In this document: positions 36,763-45,707 of the stretch, piece by piece | How the letters are laid out: each line of letters starts with the position of its first letter | Numbering within the stretch: the stretch's first letter is position 1 | NCBI RefSeq assembly: GCF_000379425.1 | Contig: NZ_KB902185.1 | Span: 23,079 to 87,078, forward strand | Direction of reading: 5' to 3' | Length of the DNA stretch: 64,000 nt | Origin: Corynebacterium lubricantis DSM 45231 | GTDB taxonomy: Bacteria; Actinomycetota; Actinomycetes; Mycobacteriales; Mycobacteriaceae | Notes under the pieces: generated by a model | Database searches by the model: none | Seen by the model: the letters and a program-made list of their open reading frames with translations, nothing else | Told to the model about the DNA's origin: nothing | Made by a program: the position numbers and the translations under genes

Positions 36763-37023
36763 TTATGCGGTGACGCGTGCGCGACGGCCGCGTGCCTTGT
36801 TGCGACGCTTGAGAGCGCGACGCTCTTCTTCAGACAGGCCGCCCCAAACGCCAGCGTCCTGGCCGGTTTCCAGTGCCCACTTCAGGCACATAGAGGTTAC
36901 TGGGCAGCGGTTGCAGACCAGCTTGGCCTGGGCGATCTGGGAAAGTGCAGGGCCGGAGTTTCCGACAGGGAAGAACAGTTCTGGGTCTTCATCGCGGCAA
37001 ATAGCTTCGTGGCGCCAATCCAT
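36763..37023 (-). CDS. whcE: WhiB-family iron-sulfur regulator WhcE (WhiB1-like)
   Basis: This 86-residue protein has ligand cysteines in AICRDEDPELFF and CNRCPVTSMC, the GVWGGLSEEERRALKRR turn and a basic C-terminal RGRRARVTA, all as in WhiB1. WhcE of C. glutamicum is linked to oxidative and heat stress and lies next to sigH-rshA, as here. A long 613-bp upstream region carries several candidate regulatory sites. TTAAGGAG-type ribosome site (AAGGAG on the minus strand) precedes the ATG. Confidence 0.95.
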   Translation of the reverse strand: MDWRHEAICRDEDPELFFPVGNSGPALSQIAQAKLVCNRCPVTSMCLKWALETGQDAGVWGGLSEEERRALKRRNKARGRRARVTA

Positions 37024-37223
37024 GGTAATTTTTCTCCTTAAGTGTTACGAACAGCGTTTTCGGTGTTGCTTGATGTCTTTAGTGCGCACCACAAATAGAC
37101 CCCATTGCAGTGGGTGTCTTTTGCAAATTGTTTGCGAACCAAGTGGTGGGACGGCAGTCCTGCGGTGGTTCCGAGGCCCATCAACTTTACTTGGTTTTAA
37201 CTCCGTGGTGATTGGGAGTTAAT

Positions 37224-37239
37224 GGTTAATTAATTAACC
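37224..37239. promoter_or_regulatory. 16-bp perfect palindrome GGTTAATTAATTAACC
   Basis: The sequence equals its own reverse complement and is embedded in further TTAA/GTTAAT elements (37218-37236). It is about 200 bp upstream of whcE and could bind a dimeric regulator. Confidence 0.5.
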
Positions 37240-37305
37240 TGTTGTTTTTGCTACCCGAGAATCATGACATGTTTAGTTCGCCTGCGCTAGGGTTAAAGCC
37301 ATTAT

Positions 37306-37321
37306 TGTGACTAAGATCACT
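37306..37321. promoter_or_regulatory. Candidate GlxR (CRP-type) site upstream of whcE
   Basis: TGTGACTAAGATCACT fits the GlxR consensus TGTGA-N6-TCACA in every conserved base but the last. It is 283 bp upstream of whcE and about 316 bp upstream of the divergent gene. In M. tuberculosis the orthologous whiB1 promoter is CRP controlled, which makes the site plausible. Confidence 0.6.
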
Positions 37322-37636
37322 TAATTGTATGCAGTTAATGTACGTAACCTGCGCCACATTTCCTAAATGCGTTCATGTCAGCAATGCTGTGACCTGTGAT
37401 TATCCTAGTTTAAAGAACATGCGCACTTCTAAAGAAAGGTCAAATCTTTGGGGAGGAAATTAGGGCGCAGATCACAAAATTTCAGGCGGAAATCGTCGAT
37501 ACGCCAAGTTTTAAGTGTTAAGAAATCGCGTAACGCCAAGTTTGCCAACTTTTAAAGTTCATCTGAGATCCACTGAAATCCTCCGAAATCCTCCGAAAGG
37601 CGGAGAAAATCAGCAAGGAAGCTAGACTGCCTTACT

Positions 37637-38074
37637 GTGACGAAGAAACCTCAAGCTACAGGAACCCAGCTCCCCGCGACCGTGAAATGGGCGGCAATTA
37701 TCTCGCTCGTGCAGATGGTTGCCGCATTCATTTATGCGGGCCTTCAGATCTACTGGGAGGCATCAGGGACGCAACACTCCTCACTAGAATCGGCGAGCCA
37801 GAACACTCAATACGTCGGATACGGCACGGCCATCTTCATCATCCTCGTCTTCGGGGCAATGGGTGCAGCCGCGTACTCCATGCTCTCGGGCAAAGTCTGG
37901 GGCCGCGGCTTGATCGTGCTCATGCAGTTCATCCTGCTTGGCGTGGCCTACTTCATGTTCTCCGGCGGGGCGATTCTTTTGGCCATCGCCACTGGGCTGT
38001 CGGCGCTCGTCGCACTCGTGATGCTGTTTAACCCCCGCTCAACTGAGTGGGTTGCTTCGCGCTACGGCGCTTAG
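37637..38074 (+). CDS. Small membrane protein with four predicted helices
   Basis: This 145-residue protein has four hydrophobic segments (about 21-39, 63-83, 93-108 and 110-131) and short polar ends; the last loop has NPRSTEW. I do not recognise a family beyond conserved actinobacterial membrane proteins. GTG start without ribosome site; TAGACT at 37623-37628 lies 8 nt upstream, so it is probably leaderless. Its stop overlaps the Rv3212-like gene by 4 bp. Confidence 0.8.
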   Translation: MTKKPQATGTQLPATVKWAAIISLVQMVAAFIYAGLQIYWEASGTQHSSLESASQNTQYVGYGTAIFIILVFGAMGAAAYSMLSGKVWGRGLIVLMQFILLGVAYFMFSGGAILLAIATGLSALVALVMLFNPRSTEWVASRYGA

Positions 38075-39264
38075 CGTAGAAATACCAACTCGTCGCCACG
38101 CTTTTCGACGATAGCGTCGCCCACCGAAGCGAGCGAGACCTCGCCGGTGTACTCTCCGCGATCGACGGGAATCGTGCGCTCGACGGTTTGGGCGGTCCAA
38201 TCCGCCACGGCGATGCCCCCGTCAACCGGGTAGAGCAGCTTATTGTCCACGGCGATGCCGGTGCCAAGCGCTCCCTGGTAAATGGTCTGCACAGCCAACG
38301 TGTCAGGCTGCATCAACAAGAGGTTGTTCCCGTCGAAAAAGCTTTCATGTTCGGGGAGCTTCTTTATTGCCGGTTCATAGAGCGCGTCGATATTGGCAAT
38401 CGGCTCGACCTTGGAGCGTGCCACCTCGACACCTGCATCATCAATGCCGAGGACCTCCTCCGTGGTGGGGTCGTAGACGGCGGCTGTGTGCTCGCTGATG
38501 CCGACCAAAACTGCGCCGGACGACACCGTGGCATTCGCACGAATTTCGGGCCCGCGCGAATCCTCAGGGGTGGTTTCTTGGAAGCGCAACCACGTCGTAT
38601 CAGAGCACACCTCCGTGACAGCGAGGAGATCGGTGCTGGTCAGCGCGGAGGTGATCATGCAGCCGGGGTTGGGTTGCATATCGGCTTCTTGGGGTGCCTC
38701 TACCTCTCCGTACTCCACGGTACGTACTAGGTCAGAGCGCCACAGTTCGGTGCGCAGCGCACCAACTGTACCGACACGTTCCGCCGAGGAAACAGAGACG
38801 ACTTCATCGGGAGCATTCGACGACCGAGTACCGGCGTACTTTCCGGTGCTTGCTTCGATGGCAACCACATCGCCGCAGCCCACGTTTGTGTGGTACGTAG
38901 CCACTGCTTTCCCCCACGCTGAAGAAAGAGCGCACAACTCGTCGTCACGCGAATATGCCCACGCCTCGGTGCCCTGCGGCGTATAGCCGCGCAACGTGTG
39001 CCCGTCGTAGCCCACGGCCAAACCGGATGCCGCGATGGGAGCCAGCGCTGGCGACGACTCGGGGACCCGGGCGGTCTCCTGGAGCGCATCAGGAACGGCC
39101 GTGAGTTCGCCGTAATTCTCGTACTCGCTCGATGCAGGAGTGAGCTCGGCGGTGCGGATCGGGGCCGTGAAAAAAGCAACGAGGACCACCACGATAACGA
39201 CGGCGGAATTGATGCCGGTGGCGACGAGATCCTTCTTCGAGCGATTGAGCGGTGCACCTGCCAT
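38071..39264 (-). CDS. Rv3212-like membrane-anchored beta-propeller protein
   Basis: The protein (397 residues) has one N-terminal membrane segment (about 15-33, INSAVVIVVVLVAFFTAP) and an exported part with repeated blades such as GYDGHTLRGYTPQGTEAWAYSRDD, typical of PQQ-like propellers. Four cysteines in the exported part (DELCALSS, GCGD, GCMI, VCSD) could form disulfides. The mycobacterial counterpart Rv3212 was found beside the helicase gene and linked to DnaA expression, but this is recalled and unproven here. It starts right after the helicase stop and is likely co-transcribed. Confidence 0.78.
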   Translation of the reverse strand: MAGAPLNRSKKDLVATGINSAVVIVVVLVAFFTAPIRTAELTPASSEYENYGELTAVPDALQETARVPESSPALAPIAASGLAVGYDGHTLRGYTPQGTEAWAYSRDDELCALSSAWGKAVATYHTNVGCGDVVAIEASTGKYAGTRSSNAPDEVVSVSSAERVGTVGALRTELWRSDLVRTVEYGEVEAPQEADMQPNPGCMITSALTSTDLLAVTEVCSDTTWLRFQETTPEDSRGPEIRANATVSSGAVLVGISEHTAAVYDPTTEEVLGIDDAGVEVARSKVEPIANIDALYEPAIKKLPEHESFFDGNNLLLMQPDTLAVQTIYQGALGTGIAVDNKLLYPVDGGIAVADWTAQTVERTIPVDRGEYTGEVSLASVGDAIVEKRGDELVFLR

Positions 39265-40608
39265 TTAGGAGCGGCCTCGGGAACGTGATTGGGAACGTGG
39301 CTGTCGGCGAGCAGAGCCCGAGCCGTGCGGACGGCGCGCCTGCTGATTAATTGACTTGGCGCCGACGACCTTGCGTGGTTCGCCGACAGTCGGTGCTGCA
39401 TCCTGCGGGATGTCGAGGGCCTCGTAGAGTTCCGGTGAAGTGGAGAACCACTCCGGCGGTGCTGGCTGCTCCAAGCCGAGTTCTGCATTAATCGCTGTCC
39501 ATTTATGCAGCTCGTCGTAACCCACCAGGGTCACTGCGGTGCCGGAATGTCCGGCGCGACCAGTGCGCCCAATGCGATGAACGTAGGTCATCGGATCGTC
39601 GGGAGTTTGGTAATTGATCACGTGGGTGACGTCGTCAACATCGATGCCGCGGGCGGCAACATCGGTGGCCACAAGAATTTCCACGGACCCATCGCGGAAG
39701 GCATTCAACGAGCGCTCCCTGGCCTCTTGCCCTAAGTCGCCGTGCACCGAACCGACGGAGAAACCACGCTTGGCCATATCTTCAGCCACCTCGGCTGCCG
39801 TGCGTTTGGTGCGTGTGAAGATGATCGTGCGGCCGCGACCGTCGGCTTGCAAGATGCGCGCGGTGACCTCGGGCTTGTCCATCTTGTGGGCCTGGAACAC
39901 CACCTGCTTCGTGGTGGCGTGTGTGGCGCCGGCATCCGCCGATTCCGCGCGGATATGCACTGGTTTATGCATGAAGGTACGCGCCAAGGTCAGGATGGGG
40001 CCGGGCATCGTGGCGGAAAACAGCATGGTTTGGTGCTTATGAGACAACGCCGACCAAATCTTCTCGATATCCGGCAAGAAACCAAGGTCGAGCATCTCGT
40101 CGGCCTCGTCGAGGACCAAGATGGCCACCTTATCTAGGGTGAGCGAGCCACGCTCGTAGAGATCAAGCAGGCGCCCAGGAGTGCCCACCACCACGTCGAC
40201 ACCCGCTTCTAAGGCGTTGATTTGCTCCTCGTAAGGGCGTCCACCGTAGATATTGAGCACCTGGATGGGCAGGTTTGCTGCCGCACGAGTCAGATCTGCG
40301 CCCACCTGGACTGCGAGCTCACGAGTCGGCACAACCACCAAGGCGCGCGGTGTACCGTCGAGCTCTGCGATGTCGCCGTCGTCAAAAACCCGGTCTAGCA
40401 GGGGAATTCCGAAAGCGTACGTCTTGCCCATGCCCGTACGAGCCTGCCCGATGAGGTCGGTTCCTTCCAATGCAAGAGGAAGCGTCAACTCCTGGATGGA
40501 AAACGTATGGGTGATTCCCTCTGCGGCGAGCGCGTCCGTGATTTCCGCGGCGACGCCGAGCTCGGTGAAGGTGGGAGTGGGCGTTGGGGCAACTACGTCA
40601 GAAGACAC
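39265..40608 (-). CDS. DEAD/DEAH-box RNA helicase (RhlE-like)
   Basis: This enzyme of about 447 residues has the Q motif (FSIQELTLPLAL), motif I ARTGMGKTYAF, motif II VLDEADEML, motif III SATMP and motif VI HRIGRTGRAG, and a basic SGSARRQPRSQSRSRGRS tail for RNA binding. I prefer GTG 40608 (MSSDVVAP) over ATG 40629 because TAAGAT on the minus strand lies 7 nt before it. It has the Rv3211 position and leads a unit with the Rv3212-like gene. Confidence 0.92.
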   Translation of the reverse strand: MSSDVVAPTPTPTFTELGVAAEITDALAAEGITHTFSIQELTLPLALEGTDLIGQARTGMGKTYAFGIPLLDRVFDDGDIAELDGTPRALVVVPTRELAVQVGADLTRAAANLPIQVLNIYGGRPYEEQINALEAGVDVVVGTPGRLLDLYERGSLTLDKVAILVLDEADEMLDLGFLPDIEKIWSALSHKHQTMLFSATMPGPILTLARTFMHKPVHIRAESADAGATHATTKQVVFQAHKMDKPEVTARILQADGRGRTIIFTRTKRTAAEVAEDMAKRGFSVGSVHGDLGQEARERSLNAFRDGSVEILVATDVAARGIDVDDVTHVINYQTPDDPMTYVHRIGRTGRAGHSGTAVTLVGYDELHKWTAINAELGLEQPAPPEWFSTSPELYEALDIPQDAAPTVGEPRKVVGAKSINQQARRPHGSGSARRQPRSQSRSRGRS

Positions 40609-40700
40609 ACGAGCTATCTTAGCCGACACGACTACAATAGAATCACTGTCGCATCCAGCGGCGAAACCAACAAATTAGAAGGATAGTGAAAACTCACATT

Positions 40701-40925
40701 ATGGATATCAAGATTGGTCTTGCAGAGAGCCCTCGCGAACTCGTTATCTCTAGCTCCGACTCGCAGGACGATGTTGTAGCAAAGATTACCCAGGCTATTG
40801 AGTCCAACCAGCCAACCGTGACCCTGCAGGACGCGAAGGAGCGCAAGTTTGTTCTTCGCACCGACCGGATTTCTTACGTCGAGGTTGGTCAGTCCGCTCC
40901 TCACGCCGTGGGTTTTGCCGGCTAA
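40701..40925 (+). CDS. DUF3107 family protein
   Basis: The protein is 74 residues long, starting MDIKIGLAESPRELVI, and matches DUF3107 from end to end. Function is unknown. The frame opens at GTG 40686, but family members start at MDIKIG; AGAAGGA at 40677-40683 is too close to 40686 and rather far from 40701, so the start is not fully settled. TACAAT at 40633-40638 is a likely -10. Confidence 0.85.
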   Translation: MDIKIGLAESPRELVISSSDSQDDVVAKITQAIESNQPTVTLQDAKERKFVLRTDRISYVEVGQSAPHAVGFAG

Positions 40926-40945
40926 TGCGCTAAATTGTTTGTACT

Positions 40946-41920
40946 ATGGCAGACCTCCAAAAATCCACAGGTGATCAGCACGGCACCTCTGAGGCACCCT
41001 CCGAGGAGCGCGGGACCGAACCAGTCTCGAAACGAGCGAAGTTTGAATCGTCGCTAGTTCGGTTTGCTCGCGAGTACGGGTGGCGCGCGTACGCCATCCC
41101 GGTGCTAGCTGTGATCACCATTTTTGTGGTGGCTGACGTGGTACGAACACCTGCAGAGGAGGCCGCGGAGGCAAATCCCGCGGCGGAATCTACTACCGTT
41201 GCGGATGCCCAGGAACCAGAGGAATCACGCGGACCTGGCCCCGATCCGTCGCGCTCCCAGCCCGCCGAGATTGATATTTCGAAACTGCCGGAGGGCGGCC
41301 CCTTCACCGAGCAGGGCAACGGGAGTTACCGGATCGTCGGTGAACCCGGCATGTCCGCCGGCCAAGGGGAGACGTTGAGCACCACGTACGTGATCGAGAT
41401 TGAAAACGGCGTGGACACCACCACCTACGGCGGTGACGGCGCCTTCGCGCGCATGGTTGATGCCACGTTGGCCGACCCGCGCGGCTGGACCAACGACCCG
41501 AACTTCCGGTTCGAGCACGTCGCAGCAGACCAGAACCCTGATATGCGCATTCAGCTCTCCTCGGTGAACACCACCGCGGAGTTGTGTGGAGCGGATCTGG
41601 AAATGGAAACCAGCTGTCGCACGACGCTAGGCGGCGGTAATATCGTCGTGCTGAACGAGGCGAGGTGGGTACGTGGCGCTGCTCCTTTCGAGGGCGACCT
41701 TGGCGCCTACCGCCAGTACCTGATCAACCACGAGGTGGGCCACGGTATTGGCTACGCCGATCACGTCCCGTGCAGCGAAGATGGTGCGCTTGCCCCGATC
41801 ATGATGCAGCAGACGTTGAGCCTGAACAATACTGAGCTCAACACCATCAGCCCGAATGAGGTGTACGCCGACGACGGAAACACGTGTCGCGCCAACGCGT
41901 GGCCATTCCCTAATCCTTAA
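40946..41920 (+). CDS. DUF3152 protein with metzincin-type zinc site
   Basis: This 324-residue protein has a basic cytoplasmic start, one membrane segment (about 49-67, AIPVLAVITIFVVADVV) and an exported DUF3152 domain. Within it NHEVGHGIGYADH (about residue 257) has the HExxHxxGxxH pattern of metzincin zinc proteases, which suggests a wall- or membrane-side metalloprotease, not demonstrated for the family. Four cysteines follow the oxidised-protein pattern. TAAATT at 40931-40936 is 9 nt before the ATG, so it may be leaderless. Confidence 0.85.
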   Translation: MADLQKSTGDQHGTSEAPSEERGTEPVSKRAKFESSLVRFAREYGWRAYAIPVLAVITIFVVADVVRTPAEEAAEANPAAESTTVADAQEPEESRGPGPDPSRSQPAEIDISKLPEGGPFTEQGNGSYRIVGEPGMSAGQGETLSTTYVIEIENGVDTTTYGGDGAFARMVDATLADPRGWTNDPNFRFEHVAADQNPDMRIQLSSVNTTAELCGADLEMETSCRTTLGGGNIVVLNEARWVRGAAPFEGDLGAYRQYLINHEVGHGIGYADHVPCSEDGALAPIMMQQTLSLNNTELNTISPNEVYADDGNTCRANAWPFPNP

Positions 41921-41930
41921 GGAGTCATAC

Positions 41931-42653
41931 GTGGCACTACCTGAGCACGTTCTTTCCGCCTTTCAAGCCGATTCCGGCACTCCAACGGCGTTGGGGCAGG
42001 CATGGGATAACGGAGTGATGTACGGCAATATCGTCGTCTCAAAAGCCAATTCCACAGCGGCATGGTCCGCAAAGATCCGCGACAAGATCTCCATCGACGG
42101 TGTGCGCGTTTCTCGCCCCGTGCGCGCCACAGACGGCAGATTCATCGTTGGTGGTTATAAGGCCAGCGACTTTATCGAAGGCGACAACGCGCGTCGCATT
42201 GACGAGACAATCGCAGCAGCACTGCGCTTCGACACAGCGATGGCAGGCATCGAGGTTCCCGTCATAGAGCGTGACGACGAGTGGGCCGCCGCGGATCGCG
42301 CCGCCTGGGATGGAGCGGACGTCCCCGGAAAACCACAGGTGTGCCACGCCGATTTTCTGGCCTGCACGATTTACTCCGGAACCTTGCTTCCCGCGCTGAC
42401 CGACATTGTGCCGACGGCAACACCACACCCGCACGGATACACCGCAGCACTGGTGTTAGTAGACGGCCTTATTAATCGCGCGGTGGACAACGCGGTGATC
42501 AATCGGTGGATGCACGTTCCAAACTTTGCGCAGCTCTGTCAGCGGGCCGTGGAATACCGCCAAAGGTTAGTTGCACCAGGGGATACCTCTGCGCTTTCGA
42601 ACATCGAACGAGTCGAACAACTTCTCATGTCTGAGGCATCTGCAACAATCTAG
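41931..42653 (+). CDS. TIGR02569 family protein
   Basis: This 240-residue protein matches TIGR02569, an actinobacterial family of unknown function that is related in shape to aminoglycoside phosphotransferase-like proteins (VCHADFLACTI, where a catalytic HGD would be, reads HAD). GTG 41931 follows AAGGAG and gives MALPEHVLSAF; the frame before it is inside the previous gene. adnA starts 3 bp after its stop, so the product may act with AdnAB. Confidence 0.82.
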   Translation: MALPEHVLSAFQADSGTPTALGQAWDNGVMYGNIVVSKANSTAAWSAKIRDKISIDGVRVSRPVRATDGRFIVGGYKASDFIEGDNARRIDETIAAALRFDTAMAGIEVPVIERDDEWAAADRAAWDGADVPGKPQVCHADFLACTIYSGTLLPALTDIVPTATPHPHGYTAALVLVDGLINRAVDNAVINRWMHVPNFAQLCQRAVEYRQRLVAPGDTSALSNIERVEQLLMSEASATI

Positions 42654-42656
42654 GGT

Positions 42657-45600
42657 ATGACCGAAGAACGGCTTGATTTACCTCCCAATCCCACCGTCTA
42701 CCTCGTGCCGCGGACTGCGGAGACGCAGCCACGCACATGGGACCTTACTCTGCCCGAACAGGGTGTCTGGAAAGTAACCGGCCAGGCTGGCGCGGGTGTG
42801 TCCAGTTTCCTGGTGGACACCGTGATGAACACCATCGAGCAGGGCAAGGACCCCGATGGGGTCTTGGTGGTCACCGCCTCGAAGGAATCCAGTGCGCGGC
42901 TGCGCAGGGAGCTCTCCGAGCGGGTGGCGGAGTCGGGCTTTGTAGCCAACGAACCACTTGTTCGCTCCGTCCACTCGCTTGCCTTTGCGCTTTTGCGCCA
43001 GCGCTCCAGCGAACAGATCCGGCTGATCTCCGGCGCGGAGCAAGACTCGGTCATCCGGCAACTCCTGCAGGGCAACGCGGAGTACGAGACCGGGTCGTGG
43101 CCCCAGGATCTGCGTCCCGCGCTCACTTTCGTGGGTTTTGCCCGCCAGCTGCGTGATTTCATTCTGCGCGCCGTCGAGCGGCAGCAAACCCCCGAAACGC
43201 TGCGCGAGTTGGGGGCCAGGCACAACATGCCCATCTGGGAGGCCTCGGGCGATTTCTTGGCGGAATATCAAAGCGTCATGCGCCTGTGGGGAATGCACAG
43301 TTACTCGGCTTCGGAGTTGGTCTCGGAGGTGCTCTCCGGCCCGATTACCTCGCGCTGGCACACCATTGTCGTCGACGATGCGCAGCACCTCGATCCGACC
43401 TCGGGCAAACTGCTCAAGCTGCTTATCAACGAAGCTGAGCTCGCCGTCGTCGGTGGGGATCTTGAGCAGTCAGTGTTTCATTTCCGCGGTGCTTCTCCTG
43501 CCTTTTTTCAGGAGCTTGAGGCCACCTCGATTGATTTGGGAGCAACTCGGCGCTCACCGCGTCGTCGCGTAGCGGAGGCTCCCACGAACACGGCGCACAC
43601 CGCGTTTTTTACCGACTATGTGCGCCGCGCACACCTCGATGAAGGGGTTGCCTGGCGCGATATCGCGGTGGTCGTGCGCTCGAGCGGCATGATCGAGCCA
43701 ATCCGCCGTGCATTACTGCAAGCGGAAGTCCCCGTGACGCTGAACCCCACCGACGTTGTACTCGGCGAGCAGCGCATCGTGGCCGCGATGCTCTTGGGAA
43801 TCCGGGCATTGTATTCGGAGCTTACGGCCTCGGAATGGCGCGAGTTGTTACTCGGCCCAGTCGGTGGCGCGGATCCGGTGACCTTGCGGCGCCTGCTGCG
43901 TGGCCTGCGGCGTTTTGCCCCGGGCGCGCGTGCGGAAGAGACCTTGCAGGAACTGCTGCGTCCCTCCACTGAACTGCCTGATTTTGCTGGTGTCCTCACC
44001 GATCGTGAGCTCGGCATCTTAGAGCGAATTCGGTCGGTGCTGCGCGCCGGGCACAGCGCGCTGGATAACAACGCAAGTGTGGAAGAGATCCTGTGGGAAG
44101 TGTGGAACGCAACGAAACTCTCGGACAGGCTGCTTGCCCAGGCGCTGCGCGGAGGCGCCGCGGGCTCGCAGGCAGACCGCGACCTTGATGCCATGATGGC
44201 GTTGTTCGACGCAGCGGGTGACTTCGCAGAGCGCAGGGAGCACGCCAGCATTGATGCCTTCGTCACGCATATCACGGAGCAGGAGTTGCCCACCGGTGTG
44301 CGCGATCATCGTATAGCAACCCCGGACGCGGTCGCACTGCTCACCGCCCACGGCGTGGTCGGGCGCGAATTCAAGCGCGTCGTGGTGGCCGGGGTGCAGG
44401 AAGGATCCTGGCCGAGCCTGGGGGAGACGGGCTCGCTGTTCGGGCAGGAAGACTTGGTGGACTTGCTCGACCGCGACATCGACCCGAACCTCCCGGTCTC
44501 GCACAGCGCTGACCGCCTTAAGGAAGAGCGGCGACTATTCTATGTGGCCACCACGCGTGCCACGGAAGAAGTGGTGGTGACCTCAGTCAACGCCCCCGAC
44601 GAGGATGAGGCCCGCGAGCCCTCTCGGTTCATCGAGGAGTTTTGTCAGCGCCACGAACTCACAGTCGAGGTCGTGGACAAAGCCCAGACCCAAACCACCG
44701 CGGATGCGCCCGGGGAGGGATATTCCACCTTCCGGGTGCTCTCGAAGGACGAGCTGCTTGCGGAACTGCGTCGAGCTGCAGCGGACCCCGCGGGCTCGGA
44801 GGCAACGAAGAATCAGGCTGCCCGGCAACTTGCGCGATTGGCTCAGGAGGGTGTCGCGGGCGCCGATCCGGCACAGTGGTACACCACAACTGTGCCCTCG
44901 ACGGATGAGCCGATTGACGTTCCGCGCTCCCTGTCGCCCTCGCGCATCGAGGGGTTGTTGGCTTGCCCCTTGCAGGATGTGCTCGGCAGGGCGCTGCAGA
45001 CCCCGAACACCGTTGCTATGGTGCGCGGTTCCATGGCGCATGCCTATTTTGAGTCGCTCGCCAAGGGCGTCGATGAAGAATTGGCGCGCCGGGACACGGT
45101 GGATGCATATAAGGAAATCCGCAACGTTCCTGCCTGGAAGGAAGAATCGGATACCGAAAAGTTCGATCAGCTGTTGCAGCGCTCCAATCAGTGGATCATT
45201 CAGTCCCGCAAGGCCTATGAGCTGGTCGGTACCGAGATTAACGTCGACGTGACCCTGTCCGAGGACGTGAGAATCCGCGGGCGCATGGACCGGCTGGAAC
45301 GCGAGGGCTCCGGTGATGCCGTCATTGTCGATCTGAAGACCGGTAAATCCGCGCCCTCGAAGGACGACACTGCGGCTAATGCGCAGTTGTTCGCGTACCA
45401 GTTAGCGCTGTCTCGCGGAGTGCTTCGCGACGATGGCGTGGACACCGCGGGGCCCGGCGAAGAGCCCATCAGCGTAGGAGGTGCGACCCTGGTGTATCCC
45501 GCAACCGATTCGGTGGGGATCACCACTAGGGAGCAAGCGAAAAAGTCGCCGGAGGAACTCGAGGAGTTTTTGACCGCGATTACACCCCTGCCCGCAGAAC

Positions 45601-45707
45601 TGACTGGCCCGACGCTGACTGCGAAGACGGGTCCCCATTGCACTTATTGCCCTGTGCGCCACGTGTGCCCAGTCCAACCAGAAGGAGGAGACGTCACCCA
45701 TGGCTGA
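42657..45707 (+). CDS. adnA: AdnA subunit of the AdnAB helicase-nuclease
   Basis: AdnAB resects double-strand breaks in actinobacteria. AdnA (1016 residues) has a UvrD-like N-terminal part whose Walker A is degenerate (GQAGAGVSSFL, no GKT) and whose motif II reads VVDDAQHLDP, as known for the AdnA motor. The C-terminal RecB-type nuclease has VIVDLKTGK (about residue 890) and the Fe-S-like cluster CTYCPVRHVC near the end. It overlaps adnB by 8 bp. Confidence 0.93.
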   Translation: MTEERLDLPPNPTVYLVPRTAETQPRTWDLTLPEQGVWKVTGQAGAGVSSFLVDTVMNTIEQGKDPDGVLVVTASKESSARLRRELSERVAESGFVANEPLVRSVHSLAFALLRQRSSEQIRLISGAEQDSVIRQLLQGNAEYETGSWPQDLRPALTFVGFARQLRDFILRAVERQQTPETLRELGARHNMPIWEASGDFLAEYQSVMRLWGMHSYSASELVSEVLSGPITSRWHTIVVDDAQHLDPTSGKLLKLLINEAELAVVGGDLEQSVFHFRGASPAFFQELEATSIDLGATRRSPRRRVAEAPTNTAHTAFFTDYVRRAHLDEGVAWRDIAVVVRSSGMIEPIRRALLQAEVPVTLNPTDVVLGEQRIVAAMLLGIRALYSELTASEWRELLLGPVGGADPVTLRRLLRGLRRFAPGARAEETLQELLRPSTELPDFAGVLTDRELGILERIRSVLRAGHSALDNNASVEEILWEVWNATKLSDRLLAQALRGGAAGSQADRDLDAMMALFDAAGDFAERREHASIDAFVTHITEQELPTGVRDHRIATPDAVALLTAHGVVGREFKRVVVAGVQEGSWPSLGETGSLFGQEDLVDLLDRDIDPNLPVSHSADRLKEERRLFYVATTRATEEVVVTSVNAPDEDEAREPSRFIEEFCQRHELTVEVVDKAQTQTTADAPGEGYSTFRVLSKDELLAELRRAAADPAGSEATKNQAARQLARLAQEGVAGADPAQWYTTTVPSTDEPIDVPRSLSPSRIEGLLACPLQDVLGRALQTPNTVAMVRGSMAHAYFESLAKGVDEELARRDTVDAYKEIRNVPAWKEESDTEKFDQLLQRSNQWIIQSRKAYELVGTEINVDVTLSEDVRIRGRMDRLEREGSGDAVIVDLKTGKSAPSKDDTAANAQLFAYQLALSRGVLRDDGVDTAGPGEEPISVGGATLVYPATDSVGITTREQAKKSPEELEEFLTAITPLPAELTGPTLTAKTGPHCTYCPVRHVCPVQPEGGDVTHG

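Larger units (their letters stand above)
37024..37636. other. 613-bp divergent intergenic region upstream of whcE
   Basis: This AT-richer gap has no coding frame with a ribosome site. It holds a 16-bp palindrome (37224-37239), a GlxR-like site (37306-37321), two 11-bp copies of ACGCCAAGTTT at 37501 and 37533, and a decamer repeat CCTCCGAAAT/CCTCCGAAAG at 37581-37600 followed by GCGGAG. Space is enough for a small RNA, but I see no clear terminator to support one. Confidence 0.55.

Noticed and set aside
36763..37222. Plus-strand frame over whcE
   Set aside because: WhcE on the minus strand has all four cluster cysteines and a ribosome site.
37388..37401. Second GlxR site near TGTGACCTGTGAT
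   Set aside because: It has two direct TGTGA-like halves but no inverted TCACA half at the required spacing.
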